A program made the position numbers and the translations under genes. DNA of 64,000 nt from Thalassovita sp. (GTDB lineage: Bacteria; Bacteroidota; Bacteroidia; Cytophagales; Flammeovirgaceae): positions 29,100 through 93,099 of the forward strand of contig PBYL01000482.1 of assembly GCA_002729595.1 (NCBI GenBank). The letters are read 5' to 3'. Under the pieces are notes generated by a model. The model saw only the letters and a list, made by a program, of their open reading frames with translations. It did no database searches and was not told the origin of the DNA. Positions 27,478 through 37,098 of this stretch are shown piece after piece. Every line of letters starts with the position of its first letter. Positions within the stretch are counted from its first letter, which is position 1.

Positions 27478-30400
27478 TTAGAATGAAACATTAACACCGG
27501 CATTAAACACTCTCAACTGAGGATAGTAATTCGCATCTGTTCTGCTAGAATTCGGATCACTACCATCTGCCCTACCTTCTGGATCCATAAAGTCTATCTC
27601 ACTCAAAGTGAAGACGTTAAATGCGTTGAGATACACGCGTAAATTGCTCAGCTTCAATTTTTGGGCAACTACATTTGGTAAGGTGTAACCAATCTCCACG
27701 TTTTTCAACCTTACAAAAGAGGCACTGTACAAATTGAATTCGCTGAACTGAGCAAAGTTTCCACCTGAAGCCGGCATGGTTCCATCGATGTTATCTACTG
27801 TCCATCTGTCTTGAGCTCTAATAACTGCACTATTGCTAGCACCACCCAAGCTGGTTATACCCGGAAAATAAAGTGCTCTTGCCTGACCTTGGAAGAAAAG
27901 GCTGAGGTCAAAGTTTTTGTAATTGAAATTCATATCCATACCAAAAACTACCTCTGGTGTATTAGATAAATTCGTTCTGTACTGATCGTTACTGTTGATC
28001 AACCCATCTCCGTTTTTATCTACATATTTTAAATCACCCGGTTTTGCATTGTCTAAGTGAGGCGTTGCATCAATCTCTTCTTGAGTTGAATAAATACCAT
28101 CTGTTGGCCAAATGAGCACAGCACCAATTGGGTTACCAGTTTGGTTTTGGTAATCTTCTCCGGCTGGTACTTCATCAAAGAATACATATTTATTTCTAGC
28201 GAAAGACACATTACCACGTATCTTATAATTTAACTTGTTTATTCTGTTGAAGTGAGTTAACACTAGCTCAAAACCGTGGTTTTCTACTTCGCCAATGTTT
28301 TCTGGAGGTAAGCCAGGGAAACCATAAGTACTAGAAATACTCAATTGCCTTTGCGCTAAAATGTTCGTCCTGTTTTGCTTAAATACATCGAGTTCGATTC
28401 CTAATAGATCATTCCACAAAGAAGCTTCGAAACCAACGTTGGTAGTTCTCAAAACCTCCCAAGTATACGTTGGGTTCGGCAATACGCCCGGATACAAACC
28501 TAATACATCTGTGCCACCAAAGTTGTAAGCTGTACCAATTGAATAAGCACTCAAATAAGCATAAGATTCTTCGATGTTGTCATTACCTAATTGACCATAA
28601 GAAGCTCTAATTTTCAAAAAGTCTATAGCTGTTGCACTTTGCAAAAATGGCTCTTCTGAAGCTACCCAACCCACAGATACTCCCGGGAAGAATCCGTATC
28701 GATTATCTTCTGGAAAAACTGGCGAACCATCGTATCTGAATAAGAATTCAGCTAGATATTTTTCGCTAAAGTTGTATGTGGCTCTACCAAAATAATTGTC
28801 TCTTCTGGTAAGATAAGATGAACCAGAAGTGCTTTGGTCAGCAGGGTCTGAGCTACCAAAATTGATGTCCGGCAACGAGGTTGTCGGGAAGTTTTTTCTA
28901 AATGCTGAGGCACTATTTCCTTTTGTTTGAGCTCTTTCTGCACCGAGCATCAAATTGATGTTATGTTTTCCAAAATCTCTTTTATAGTTCGCTCTGATGT
29001 TATAAGTGTTTACAAACATTCTGCTGAATGCATCTGTAACTGTTGGGCTAGAGATTACATTAGATTGCAAATAGTTATACTCCTCTGTTGCCGGATCGTA
29101 CTGCCAGTAGAAATATGGCTTTTCGAATTTTTTGTCAAAACCATTGGTAAAATCGAAGCTATAAGAACCTACAAAAGATAAGCCTTTCACAAACGGTACT
29201 TTATAATCTAAAAACAAAGAAGTTTGTATCGGAATGCTTTCTTGTCTTAAGTAACCTACCTGATCGCGCAACAATGGATTTTCAGTAAATCTACCCGGAG
29301 CAATTAATCCATTTGGATAGCGGGCATGCAATGTTGGCTCTGCCGAAAGAATATTTACAAAGTTTACCCATGTTCCTGTCGATGGATAATTCCTTTTCTC
29401 TAACCTACCAGCTAGGTTCAAAGAAACTTTAAAGTTATCAGTGATATTCGCATCAATATTAGATCTTAGGTTAAACTGTTTGTAATTAGTTGGGTTGTTT
29501 TTGAAGTGACCATCTTGGTTTTGAGCACCAATCGCAATAAAATACTGCACATTTTTGCTTCCTCCATTTACAGACAAATTCATCTTATTCTGTAGCGACC
29601 AAGATTTTAAAGTCTCGTCTACCCAATCGGTATTTGGATGAGTAAGCGGACTAGAACCATCTCTATATTTCTGAATATCTTCATCAGTATAAAGTGCTGT
29701 GGTTGCTCCATTTCTCAACTCAGCTTCGTTTCTTACTTCTGCATAAGTAGCAGCATCTAACACATCCAAAATTCTGGTTGGCTGGCTAAAACCTTGATTA
29801 AAGCTAAAATTGAACTGCGGTTTATCGCTAATTACTCCTCTTTTAGTTTTAATCAGAATTACCCCATTCGCTGCTCTCGCACCATAAATTGCGGCAGATG
29901 CATCTTTTAGAACAGTTATACTTTCTATGTTTTGAGGGTCAATTCTACCTAAACCATCAGTTGGTCTAATTACACCATCAACTACCAACAATGGCTGAGT
30001 ATTTCCGAAAGTACTTCTACCACGAATAAGAATTTGTGCATCATCTCTACCTGGTTCACCAGTTTGGTTAGTGGCAATTACACCCGGCAATCTACCTTGC
30101 AAAGAATTACTGATGTTGGGCACTGGGCTTCTTTGAAGCACTTCACCAGAAGTACTCACTACTGAACCAGTCAATGTTTCTTTTTTCTGCTCACCGTAAC
30201 CAATTACAACAACTTCTTCTAGCTCTTCCAGATCGGCTTCGAGCGTAACATTTATCTGACTTTGGTTATTTATTTCCACTTCTTGCGTGAGAAAACCAAT
30301 ATAGCTAAACTGCAAAATATCGCCGCTAGTGGCATTTAAAGAGTAATTACCATCAAGATCAGTCGTAGAACCTGTGGTAGTTCCTTTTATAATTATACTT

Positions 30401-30867
30401 ACTCCCGGTAGCGGTTCGCCATCTTCTTTAGAAGTTACTACACCAGAAACTTTTATCTGGGTGATCTCTTCAATCACTTTTTCTTCTACTACAGGATGTT
30501 TACTTTCTAAAATACTTAGCGAAATGGTATTATTCACTCTCTTAAAAGACAAGCCTGTGTCTTTAGAAACCTTTCTGAGAATGTTTCCGAGCGACTCACT
30601 ATTATAGTTGAAGCTAAAAACATTATCCAGCCTTTTTATATTACCCGCCTCGTAAACAAATATAAATTCTGTCTTTGCTTCTATTTGGTTCAGCACCTCC
30701 TTTATAGAAGCATTTCTCACATTTACTTCCAAATAAACATCATTGATACTCTTCTGTCCGTAACTGTCTTTGGCAGTAAGCACAGAATAAAGTAATGACT
30801 GAAGTAAAAGTCCAAACAATGCTAATTTAGACATGTATAAAACTTGGTGTATTAATTTCAATTTCAT
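27478..30867 (-). CDS. susC: SusC/RagA-family TonB-linked outer-membrane receptor with STN domain
   Basis: A TonB-dependent oligosaccharide importer, about 1129 residues from the ATG at 30867; the longer frame to 30975 would precede the signal peptide with unrelated sequence and run through the leader hairpin. The order is signal/anchor, STN domain (V-F-S-F-N-Y-N region) for signal transfer to FecR, CarboxypepD-reg-like domain (V-S-G-V-V-T-S-K-E-D-G-E-P-L-P-G-V-S), TonB box-like E-E-V-V-V-I-G-Y-G, plug (with V-L-K-D-A-S-A-A-I-Y-G-A-R-A-A-N-G-V-I) and a barrel ending in V-N-V-S-F. The STN domain plus nearby fecR and sigma genes indicate trans-envelope control. Confidence 0.96.
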   Translation of the reverse strand: MKLKLIHQVLYMSKLALFGLLLQSLLYSVLTAKDSYGQKSINDVYLEVNVRNASIKEVLNQIEAKTEFIFVYEAGNIKRLDNVFSFNYNSESLGNILRKVSKDTGLSFKRVNNTISLSILESKHPVVEEKVIEEITQIKVSGVVTSKEDGEPLPGVSIIIKGTTTGSTTDLDGNYSLNATSGDILQFSYIGFLTQEVEINNQSQINVTLEADLEELEEVVVIGYGEQKKETLTGSVVSTSGEVLQRSPVPNISNSLQGRLPGVIATNQTGEPGRDDAQILIRGRSTFGNTQPLLVVDGVIRPTDGLGRIDPQNIESITVLKDASAAIYGARAANGVILIKTKRGVISDKPQFNFSFNQGFSQPTRILDVLDAATYAEVRNEAELRNGATTALYTDEDIQKYRDGSSPLTHPNTDWVDETLKSWSLQNKMNLSVNGGSKNVQYFIAIGAQNQDGHFKNNPTNYKQFNLRSNIDANITDNFKVSLNLAGRLEKRNYPSTGTWVNFVNILSAEPTLHARYPNGLIAPGRFTENPLLRDQVGYLRQESIPIQTSLFLDYKVPFVKGLSFVGSYSFDFTNGFDKKFEKPYFYWQYDPATEEYNYLQSNVISSPTVTDAFSRMFVNTYNIRANYKRDFGKHNINLMLGAERAQTKGNSASAFRKNFPTTSLPDINFGSSDPADQSTSGSSYLTRRDNYFGRATYNFSEKYLAEFLFRYDGSPVFPEDNRYGFFPGVSVGWVASEEPFLQSATAIDFLKIRASYGQLGNDNIEESYAYLSAYSIGTAYNFGGTDVLGLYPGVLPNPTYTWEVLRTTNVGFEASLWNDLLGIELDVFKQNRTNILAQRQLSISSTYGFPGLPPENIGEVENHGFELVLTHFNRINKLNYKIRGNVSFARNKYVFFDEVPAGEDYQNQTGNPIGAVLIWPTDGIYSTQEEIDATPHLDNAKPGDLKYVDKNGDGLINSNDQYRTNLSNTPEVVFGMDMNFNYKNFDLSLFFQGQARALYFPGITSLGGASNSAVIRAQDRWTVDNIDGTMPASGGNFAQFSEFNLYSASFVRLKNVEIGYTLPNVVAQKLKLSNLRVYLNAFNVFTLSEIDFMDPEGRADGSDPNSSRTDANYYPQLRVFNAGVNVSF

Positions 30868-30904
30868 ATTTTTAATTGTATTGATTAGAAAATAGTCAAT
30901 CATG

Positions 30905-30954
30905 TCCTTATTCGCCTGGTCTCCGTTCGCCAAAACTTGCCCGGGCAATAAGGA
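30905..30954 (-). promoter_or_regulatory. Structured 5' leader of the first susC
   Basis: Arms TCCTTATT (30905) and AATAAGGA (30947) enclose a 12-base perfect palindrome TTGCCCGGGCAA (30937-30948, overlapping the distal arm) and a direct repeat TTCGCC (30911 and 30926). This GC-rich block is unusual in an AT-rich gap and ends 38 bases before the chosen susC start, so it probably lies in the transcript leader. The alternative foldings overlap, as in a switch or antisense target. Confidence 0.5.
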
Positions 30955-31127
30955 TGTTTTACAATATGCATTCAACCCAATTTACTAGTGTAAATGATGT
31001 TTGAGGTTGAATTAAAATATGAGGAAATTAAGTACTGTCGAATGTGTAATAGTCATTTTTCATCTTCACATAAATTAAATTTCAAATTATCATTTGCTTC
31101 TCAAATAGAGAATAATGTGTTAGTTAA

Positions 31128-32090
31128 TTAGTAAATAGTTACTTGCTTATTTTCAATTTTATAATTGAATTTACTAGCATAGCTCAACGTTTCCAGAATA
31201 TTATTAAGACTTTCGTTGTTGTATCTTCCAAAAAATTCTTTCTCTAAAATTACCTTCTTTTTTACCTGAAACTCCACTCCATACCATCTCTCCAACTTCT
31301 CCACAATTTTGTTAAAAGGCTCTCCACTAAAAATTAAAACTCCCTTTCTCCAAGCAACCAAATCTGTATTAAATAGCCCCTTTTTTAATTCGTTTGAGCT
31401 TTTATCAAAAGAAACCATCTCGTCTGCTGTAAGCAAAAAGGTATTCGTATCGGGTGTTTCTTCAGACTCCACTTTTACTTTACCTGTAATTACACTTACT
31501 TCAATATCTTTATTTTCTGGGTAAGCATTTATGTTAAATGATGTCCCCAAAACAGTGGTTTGCAAATTATCTGAATGAATAATAAATGGTCTGTTTTCGT
31601 CTCTAGCAACATCAAAAAAAGCCTCTCCTTTTAAATAAATAATCCTTCTGTCTTTAGAAAAAGTCTCAGGAAAAAGCACCTCACTCTCAGAGTTTAGTTT
31701 GATAGATGTACCATCGCTTAAAACCAAATCTAGCTTTTGCCCTTTGAGTGTGTTCTTTGTTATATAAGCAATTTCTTTTGGTTGAACTGGCTCTTCTTTT
31801 AGCTGCGAATAAAAAACCCAAGCAGCCAGAATAAACAATGTAACTACTGCTGCAATTTTATAAATGTGATAAAATGGCTTTTGCTCTACTGGTTGTTGAG
31901 CCATTTTATTTTGAAGATTACTATATATTTTGCTACCAATTATATCCATTTGGTTAGAAGAATAATCGCTCTCGGCTTTTCCGTTTTGCTGGCTAGCAGC
32001 TAAAAAATCTTCTAGCAGCTTTTCTTCTTGCAGCGTGCAATCTCCTCGTAAGTATTTTTCATATAATTGGCTTAGCTCTTTCTTATCCAT
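31128..32090 (-). CDS. FecR-family anti-sigma factor
   Basis: A 320-residue inner-membrane protein: cytoplasmic sigma-binding N-terminus (1-75), one membrane span (about 76-95, A-A-V-V-T-L-F-I-L-A-A-W), periplasmic FecR domain (G-Q-K-L-D-L-V-L-S-D-G-T at about 113-124, G-E-A-F-F-D-V, V-L-G-T-S-F-N-I-N-A-Y) and a C-terminal STN-like domain (F-S-G-E-P-F-N-K-I-V-E-K-L-E-R-W-Y-G-V). It releases its ECF sigma when SusC with an STN domain is engaged. It lies between the sigma gene (upstream) and susC (downstream), same strand. Confidence 0.95.
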   Translation of the reverse strand: MDKKELSQLYEKYLRGDCTLQEEKLLEDFLAASQQNGKAESDYSSNQMDIIGSKIYSNLQNKMAQQPVEQKPFYHIYKIAAVVTLFILAAWVFYSQLKEEPVQPKEIAYITKNTLKGQKLDLVLSDGTSIKLNSESEVLFPETFSKDRRIIYLKGEAFFDVARDENRPFIIHSDNLQTTVLGTSFNINAYPENKDIEVSVITGKVKVESEETPDTNTFLLTADEMVSFDKSSNELKKGLFNTDLVAWRKGVLIFSGEPFNKIVEKLERWYGVEFQVKKKVILEKEFFGRYNNESLNNILETLSYASKFNYKIENKQVTIY

Positions 32091-32123
32091 AAATGAACAG
32101 TATTATGTTCCCTTTTATAGTTA

Positions 32124-32149
32124 AGTACCGCAAGTCAACAAAAGGTACT
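32124..32149 (-). repeat. Inverted repeat between sigma and fecR genes
   Basis: AGTACC (32124) and GGTACT (32144) with a 14-base spacer, in the 88-base gap between the sigma and fecR genes. A palindromic A8-T-A-T8-type tract (about 32162-32180) lies just beside it. It may form an attenuating hairpin that adjusts the anti-sigma to sigma ratio, or be an operator. Confidence 0.4.
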
Positions 32150-32178
32150 ATGCGCACTAAGAAAAAAAATATTTTTTT

Positions 32179-32766
32179 TTAAGAATTGAGTAAAATGTAA
32201 AGGATGATGATAAATGAATTGATGGAAGCTCTAATGAATTTAAGCGCCTTACTTACCTGATTTTTAACAGTTTGCGTAGAAATATTAAGCTTTTGGGCAA
32301 TCTCTTGATAAGACTTTTGCTCAAACCTACTCATGTAAAAAATTTCTCGGCATTTTTCAGGAAGTTGCGATATGGATTTGTCTAGCAACTGCTCTAACTC
32401 TTCTACATTGATGTATTCTTCGGTGTTATTTACAAACTGAATTTTATTGATTAATGAAAGGTGTTTTTGCTCAATTTCATTCTTTCTTAAATACTTGAAA
32501 ATTTGAAATTTAACAGACTTGTACAAATATGCTTGCAAGTTAGAAATGAGCAATTCCTTTCTTCTATTCCACAAATCCAGAAATATTTCTTGAATAATAT
32601 CTTCGCAAGCAGGCTGATTTTGAATTACATTATAAGCATACTTATACAACCTAGCCCAATACCTTTGATAGATTTCTAAAAATGCAGCTTGCTCGTCTTT
32701 GCGAATAAATACGAGAAGCTTGTCATCTGAAAAGTCACTATAGATGTTAGATTTAGTCATTTCCAT
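32179..32766 (-). CDS. ECF RNA polymerase sigma factor (FecI/SusC-associated)
   Basis: A 195-residue sigma-70 ECF. Region 2 contains the typical Y-R-Y-W-A-R-L-Y-K-Y-A-Y and D-I-I-Q-E-I-F-L-D-L-W; region 4 contains K-S-Y-Q-E-I-A-Q-K-L-N-I-S-T-Q-T-V-K-N. After region 4 comes a short strongly hydrophobic tail (S-F-I-I-I-L-Y-I-L-L-N-S). It heads a sigma-fecR-susC-susD order on one strand. It begins 56 bases from the end of nothing on its own strand; its promoter must lie at 32767-32822 or inside the GH43 gene. Confidence 0.95.
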   Translation of the reverse strand: MEMTKSNIYSDFSDDKLLVFIRKDEQAAFLEIYQRYWARLYKYAYNVIQNQPACEDIIQEIFLDLWNRRKELLISNLQAYLYKSVKFQIFKYLRKNEIEQKHLSLINKIQFVNNTEEYINVEELEQLLDKSISQLPEKCREIFYMSRFEQKSYQEIAQKLNISTQTVKNQVSKALKFIRASINSFIIILYILLNS

Positions 32767-32822
32767 ATATCACATGTGATAAATATAGAAATTTTCCAGA
32801 TGAAAAGAAATTTGTATAGCTT

Positions 32823-34547
32823 TTACTCTGCTTTTACCAGTATCTCATTTGTAGTAATTCCATTTTCGTTAAATGCTTCAATGGTAAAGTAATAGTCTAA
32901 TTGGCTGTTCAAAGTATTGATTGTAAGCTCATTTTCTCCATAAACTATGTAATTCTGGTAAAGCTTATCTTTTTCAGTACCATAGCTTATGTTATAACCA
33001 ACAGCATTTGCAGACTTTGCCCAAGAAAGTACTACACTCCTTTTATCCTCTTTCCTTTTTGCAGTTAATTCTTCGATTTTGCTTGGTAAATCACCATTGC
33101 CAACCCCAAAAACTCTAAAACCACTAATAGCAAAATTGCCTCCCGGTACTGCTTTATTGGTCACTTTTAAATACCTACAAGCCACTACTTCTGGCAGTTG
33201 CATATATTGATGAGAATTATCTGTTTTATTATTTGAAGCATCAATCAACTTTTTCCAATTAGAATTATCACTAGAATATTCCACTGTATATTGATGTTTC
33301 AAACCTTCTTCTCTTCCATAAATATCTGTGGCATGTTCTGCAAAATTGATTTGCAGAGCATAAACATCATAGTCTTTTTCCAAATCGATTACAGCATATT
33401 CACCTGCGTTTCCGCTAGTTGCTGCCCAATAAGTTCTAATATCTTCATCCAAGATATTTTGTGCAGGCAATGAATCGATACTAGATGAGACTGTCACTTT
33501 CTTAGCATAAGACAAGAGCATCCACGCTGGAAAAATCTCTTTTATATTTTCGATCTTCTTTTGGGGAATAATCAATGGAAAATCTGCATATTTTGTATCG
33601 GCGTATAATGTTCCATCTTTATCGAAAAATGTTGGATACAGACCTAACCTACGCTCAAACATATGTTTTTGAGAAATGGTAATGGTTCCTATATGCCAAT
33701 AATTACCATAGCGATCTTCAAAGGTACTTCCATGCCCTGCTCCTGCAGCAAAACCTTCTGGTTTATAAGCAAATGGATTGTGCTTTTGTGGTTCAAAAGG
33801 GCCTAAGGGATTATCAGACACATAAACTGCATCTGCATAACTTTTATATTCAGTTCCCGGGCCAGAATATTGCAAATAATATCTTCCATCGTGCTTGTTT
33901 ACCCAAGCCCCTTCTATCCAAGGACTTTGCCCGACAATGGTATTGTAATCGCCTGGTACTTCCCAACCAAACTCTTCTGGATTAGGATATTTTAATGCTT
34001 TTGGTTCTCCTATAAAAGTAAAATCATTTTTATAGTCTAGCTCAACACCATATAGCGGATTCTCATTGGAACATCCCCAATACAAATAGAGTTTATTATC
34101 ATCGTCTAACAAAAATGCAGGATCCCAAACAGGCATTTCTAGTTCTTCTTTTGCTACTGTCCATTTTCCACTCATCGGATCAGCCGATTTATATATTGTA
34201 CTTTTCTCGTTAGATGATGCCAAAAAGAAAACAGTATCTTCAATAGCAACTACTGTTGGTGCATATTCTTCTGTTGGTATTTCATCTGTCTGTATAAATT
34301 CCCATTTTAATAAATCTTTTGAATGCCAATATCCTCCAGACTTTGAGGCAAAAAGAAAATACCTATCCTTAAACCACATAATAGTTGGGTCTGCGGCTTC
34401 CCTTCTCGATGGTTTTTCTAAACCAAATCGATAACTCAAATCTAATGGATTACAAAATGTATCTAGGGTGATTGTTTTTTTAGGAAGCTCTTGTTGGCAA
34501 GCAAAGATTACGCATGCCATGATGATAAGTATCGTAAATCGTTTCAT
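32823..34547 (-). CDS. GH43-like glycosidase lipoprotein with discoidin and FN3 domains
   Basis: A 574-residue exported lipoprotein (lipobox I-F-A-C, Cys17). A five-bladed propeller of the GH43 type (about 40-330) has the three acids in the expected places: Asp53 in A-A-D-P-T-I, Asp142 in W-D-P-A-F, and Glu212 in W-I-E-G-A-W. Residues 345-480 are an F5/8-type C carbohydrate-binding domain and residues about 490-574 a fibronectin type III domain. GH43 enzymes cleave arabinosides, xylosides, galactosides or fucose-linked chains. It is the first gene upstream of the sigma gene on the same strand, so it may form one regulatory unit with it. Confidence 0.9.
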   Translation of the reverse strand: MKRFTILIIMACVIFACQQELPKKTITLDTFCNPLDLSYRFGLEKPSRREAADPTIMWFKDRYFLFASKSGGYWHSKDLLKWEFIQTDEIPTEEYAPTVVAIEDTVFFLASSNEKSTIYKSADPMSGKWTVAKEELEMPVWDPAFLLDDDNKLYLYWGCSNENPLYGVELDYKNDFTFIGEPKALKYPNPEEFGWEVPGDYNTIVGQSPWIEGAWVNKHDGRYYLQYSGPGTEYKSYADAVYVSDNPLGPFEPQKHNPFAYKPEGFAAGAGHGSTFEDRYGNYWHIGTITISQKHMFERRLGLYPTFFDKDGTLYADTKYADFPLIIPQKKIENIKEIFPAWMLLSYAKKVTVSSSIDSLPAQNILDEDIRTYWAATSGNAGEYAVIDLEKDYDVYALQINFAEHATDIYGREEGLKHQYTVEYSSDNSNWKKLIDASNNKTDNSHQYMQLPEVVACRYLKVTNKAVPGGNFAISGFRVFGVGNGDLPSKIEELTAKRKEDKRSVVLSWAKSANAVGYNISYGTEKDKLYQNYIVYGENELTINTLNSQLDYYFTIEAFNENGITTNEILVKAE

Positions 34548-34860
34548 TGTTTGTATATGTTGCTAGGTAAACCAAATATATATACAACAGATGAATGATG
34601 TTAATGAAACTAGGTAATGTTTAATTGGATATTTAAAAAAACTTCAATTTATGGTTTTGATCCTAAAAAAATGCAAGTTCCTAAAGGTTGAGGAGAGCTT
34701 AATTAAAAAAAGAAAAGGAGCTACAAGTGATTGAAGCTCCTGAAGTATAAAAAACCTAGCCATAATTTGATAGTACAAATTAAAAATATATTCCAAAAAA
34801 ATGGCATGTTTTACAAATTAATTTATCTTAATATGATAATATTTAATATTGAAAACCTTC
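34548..34860. other. Intergenic region between GH43 and LysR genes
   Basis: 313 bases with no ORF worth calling. It contains the terminator hairpin of the LysR gene (34704-34741); the rest is AT-rich and probably holds the promoter of the minus-strand GH43-like gene. Confidence 0.5.
34704..34741 (-). terminator. Terminator of the LysR gene
   Basis: On the minus strand AGGAGCT pairs with AGCTCCT around a 12-base loop, followed by TTTTCTTTTTTT. It lies 120 bases after the LysR stop codon. Confidence 0.75.
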
Positions 34861-35745
34861 TTAACTTTCTTTACTGTTGATCTTCTGAAGTATATCACAA
34901 AACACCTTCACTGCTTTTTTCTCATACACATCTTTAAGCGAAATAATCATTGCAGACCTCGTCATGCTTTCACCTGCAATCGGCACAGCGTGTAATTCTT
35001 TTACATCGCTTACAGTAGTTTGAGCCAAAACAGTGTGCCAATTGCCTGTTTTTACAATATCTAGCAAAATCTGAATATCGTTTATCTCAATCGAAATTTT
35101 TGGAGAAAGCTTACTTGTTGTAAATATTTTATTGATGAACTTAGTAGTGCTAAAGCCTTTTGCGGGTAAAGCCAATGGCATTTTAGCAATTTCTTCTAAA
35201 GTAATTGTCTCTTTCCCTTCTATGAGAGATTTATCTGAGGTTACAAATGTCATGGGAGAGCTAAAGAGATAGGTGTAGTTAAAATGCTCTTCATCCATGC
35301 TTTCTCTAAAAGAAAGCACAAAGTCTAGCTCTAATTGATTGAGCTTTTCAAACAACTCGTCAGAAATACCAAAAATCACTTGCACCTGAATATCAGGATA
35401 CTTTTTAGAAAATTCGATTAGCGCAGGTGTGAGAAACGAACGGATGCCGTAAGTAACTCCAATTATTATTTTACCTGTCTTTAGATTATTCAAATCTTTC
35501 ATGGCCAAAAAGCCATCATTCGCTTTGTTTAAGCTTTGTACAGCATGTTCGGCAAACATTTCACCTGCTTCTGTTAGTGCAATCCGCTTTCCTATTCTAT
35601 TAAACAGCAATACATCCAACTCGATTTCTAACTGCTTAATCTGTTGCGACAAGGTACTCTGACTGATGAATAAACTGTTTGCAGCTTCGGTAAAATTGAG
35701 TAGTTCTTTGGCTTTAAGAAAATAGCGGATTTGTCTGAGCTCCAT
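34861..35745 (-). CDS. LysR-family transcriptional regulator
   Basis: A 294-residue LysR-type regulator. The N-terminal winged helix-turn-helix (E-L-R-Q-I-R-Y-F-L at 2-10, F-I-S-Q-S-T-L-S-Q-Q-I-K-Q-L-E at about 26-40) is followed by a periplasmic-binding-like effector domain (about 90-290). It is divergent from an MFS transporter gene 87 bases away, the classical arrangement for control of the neighbouring transporter and itself. The effector is unknown. Confidence 0.94.
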   Translation of the reverse strand: MELRQIRYFLKAKELLNFTEAANSLFISQSTLSQQIKQLEIELDVLLFNRIGKRIALTEAGEMFAEHAVQSLNKANDGFLAMKDLNNLKTGKIIIGVTYGIRSFLTPALIEFSKKYPDIQVQVIFGISDELFEKLNQLELDFVLSFRESMDEEHFNYTYLFSSPMTFVTSDKSLIEGKETITLEEIAKMPLALPAKGFSTTKFINKIFTTSKLSPKISIEINDIQILLDIVKTGNWHTVLAQTTVSDVKELHAVPIAGESMTRSAMIISLKDVYEKKAVKVFCDILQKINSKES

Positions 35746-35788
35746 TTCTAAATCGGTTTTATCGATTGATTTAATAGAAAAATAACGT

Positions 35789-35819
35789 TTTGCAAATTAA
35801 GAATACATCCACACATTTG
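35789..35819 (+). promoter_or_regulatory. Candidate Bacteroidota sigma-ABfr promoter for the MFS gene
   Basis: TTTG at 35789-35792 and CACATTTG at 35812-35819 match the -33 TTTG and -7 TAnnTTTG elements, with 23 bases between the two TTTG blocks as in the consensus. The start codon follows 13 bases after the -7 box, implying a very short leader. Confidence 0.45.
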
Positions 35820-35832
35820 CATAAAAAAAAAG

Positions 35833-37041
35833 ATGAATAATTTGCTAACTCTTAAAAAATCAGACACAATCGTACTCAGCAGTAGTTTTATGCTTGGTCT
35901 GGCCCAGATTTTACTCTGGGGAGGTTCATTTTTCATTTTGACTATTCTGGCTGAGCCGATCATGAAAGACACTGGTTGGTCTCAACAATATGTGTATGGA
36001 TCGTTTTCACTGGCTTTGATGGTTTCCGGTTTGTTATCTCCTAAAATCGGTAAGTTCATCCATTCGCTAGATAAAAATATTATGCTACTCTATGCAGGAG
36101 TAGTAATGGGTGTTGGGTTAATCACCATCGGGCTGGCACAAAATATATATTTCTTTATATTAGGTTGGGCGATTATTGGAATCGCCATGAGTATGGGTTT
36201 GCATGATGCACTGTTCGCTTCTCTAGGGAAAAAATATGGTATGCAAGCTTCGCAGTTCATTATCCAGATAACTTTGATCTCCGGATTTGTTACAACCATT
36301 ATCTGGCCGATATTGACTTATTTGGTTTCTACTTATGGTTGGAGAACTACTTGTTTTATTTATGCCATTGCGTTGATTGTATTTATAGTGCCAATTCATT
36401 ATCTCACTATATACACCAATGGAAGAGCTGAGAGCATAAAAAATGATTTAAATAAGTTAGAAGGAGAAAGTAGAAGTGTATCTTCTAATAAATCTGTCTA
36501 TTACTTATTGCTCATCAATTTTACTATTGGCTCAATATTAATGACAGGGCTATATGTACATTTAATAGATATTTTAACCAACAAGAACATCTCACTTAAA
36601 GAAGCAATCGGTATTAGTGCATTGCTTGGCCCATGCCAAGTGGGTGTGAGAGTATTGGACATCATATTTTCTAAGAAAACACCTATTGTAACTGCTGTGA
36701 TTTCTTCCATCTTGGTATTCTCAGGTTTATTGATCTTGTTATTTAGCCCAGAAATATCATTCTTAGGAATTGCCTTTTTCGGATTTGGTAACGGTATGCG
36801 ATCTATACTAAGAGGCACTCTCCCACTTTGGATTTACGGTTCAGATTCTTATGCAAGTATTATGGGGCAGTTGGCACGTTTCCCTCTGATTGCGCAAGCA
36901 TTAACACCTTTTATTGGTGGGCTTATCATTCAATATTTTGATATTACCTACTTTTTAGAATTTCTATGTGGGCTTGCAGTCCTCAACATATTGATCATGT
37001 TTATATTAAAGAAACAAGTATTTCAAGTGAGAAATACTTGA
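35833..37041 (+). CDS. MFS transporter
   Basis: A 402-residue inner-membrane major facilitator with about twelve hydrophobic segments. Motif-A-like loop residues (S-P-K-I-G-K-F at about 57-63) follow TM2, and a polar central loop (about 195-220) separates the halves. Resembles CynX/oxalate-formate or monocarboxylate-type carriers; substrate cannot be told. It is divergent from the LysR regulator and convergent with the 835-residue lipoprotein gene. Confidence 0.9.
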   Translation: MNNLLTLKKSDTIVLSSSFMLGLAQILLWGGSFFILTILAEPIMKDTGWSQQYVYGSFSLALMVSGLLSPKIGKFIHSLDKNIMLLYAGVVMGVGLITIGLAQNIYFFILGWAIIGIAMSMGLHDALFASLGKKYGMQASQFIIQITLISGFVTTIIWPILTYLVSTYGWRTTCFIYAIALIVFIVPIHYLTIYTNGRAESIKNDLNKLEGESRSVSSNKSVYYLLLINFTIGSILMTGLYVHLIDILTNKNISLKEAIGISALLGPCQVGVRVLDIIFSKKTPIVTAVISSILVFSGLLILLFSPEISFLGIAFFGFGNGMRSILRGTLPLWIYGSDSYASIMGQLARFPLIAQALTPFIGGLIIQYFDITYFLEFLCGLAVLNILIMFILKKQVFQVRNT

Positions 37042-37098
37042 TTTCTTTACTGATTGAATGCTCATATAACAAAGTATATATCAACACAAATTATAATA

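Noticed and set aside
30868..30975. Longer susC reading frame starting at 30975
   Set aside because: It adds 36 residues ahead of a normal signal peptide and would run through the folded leader.
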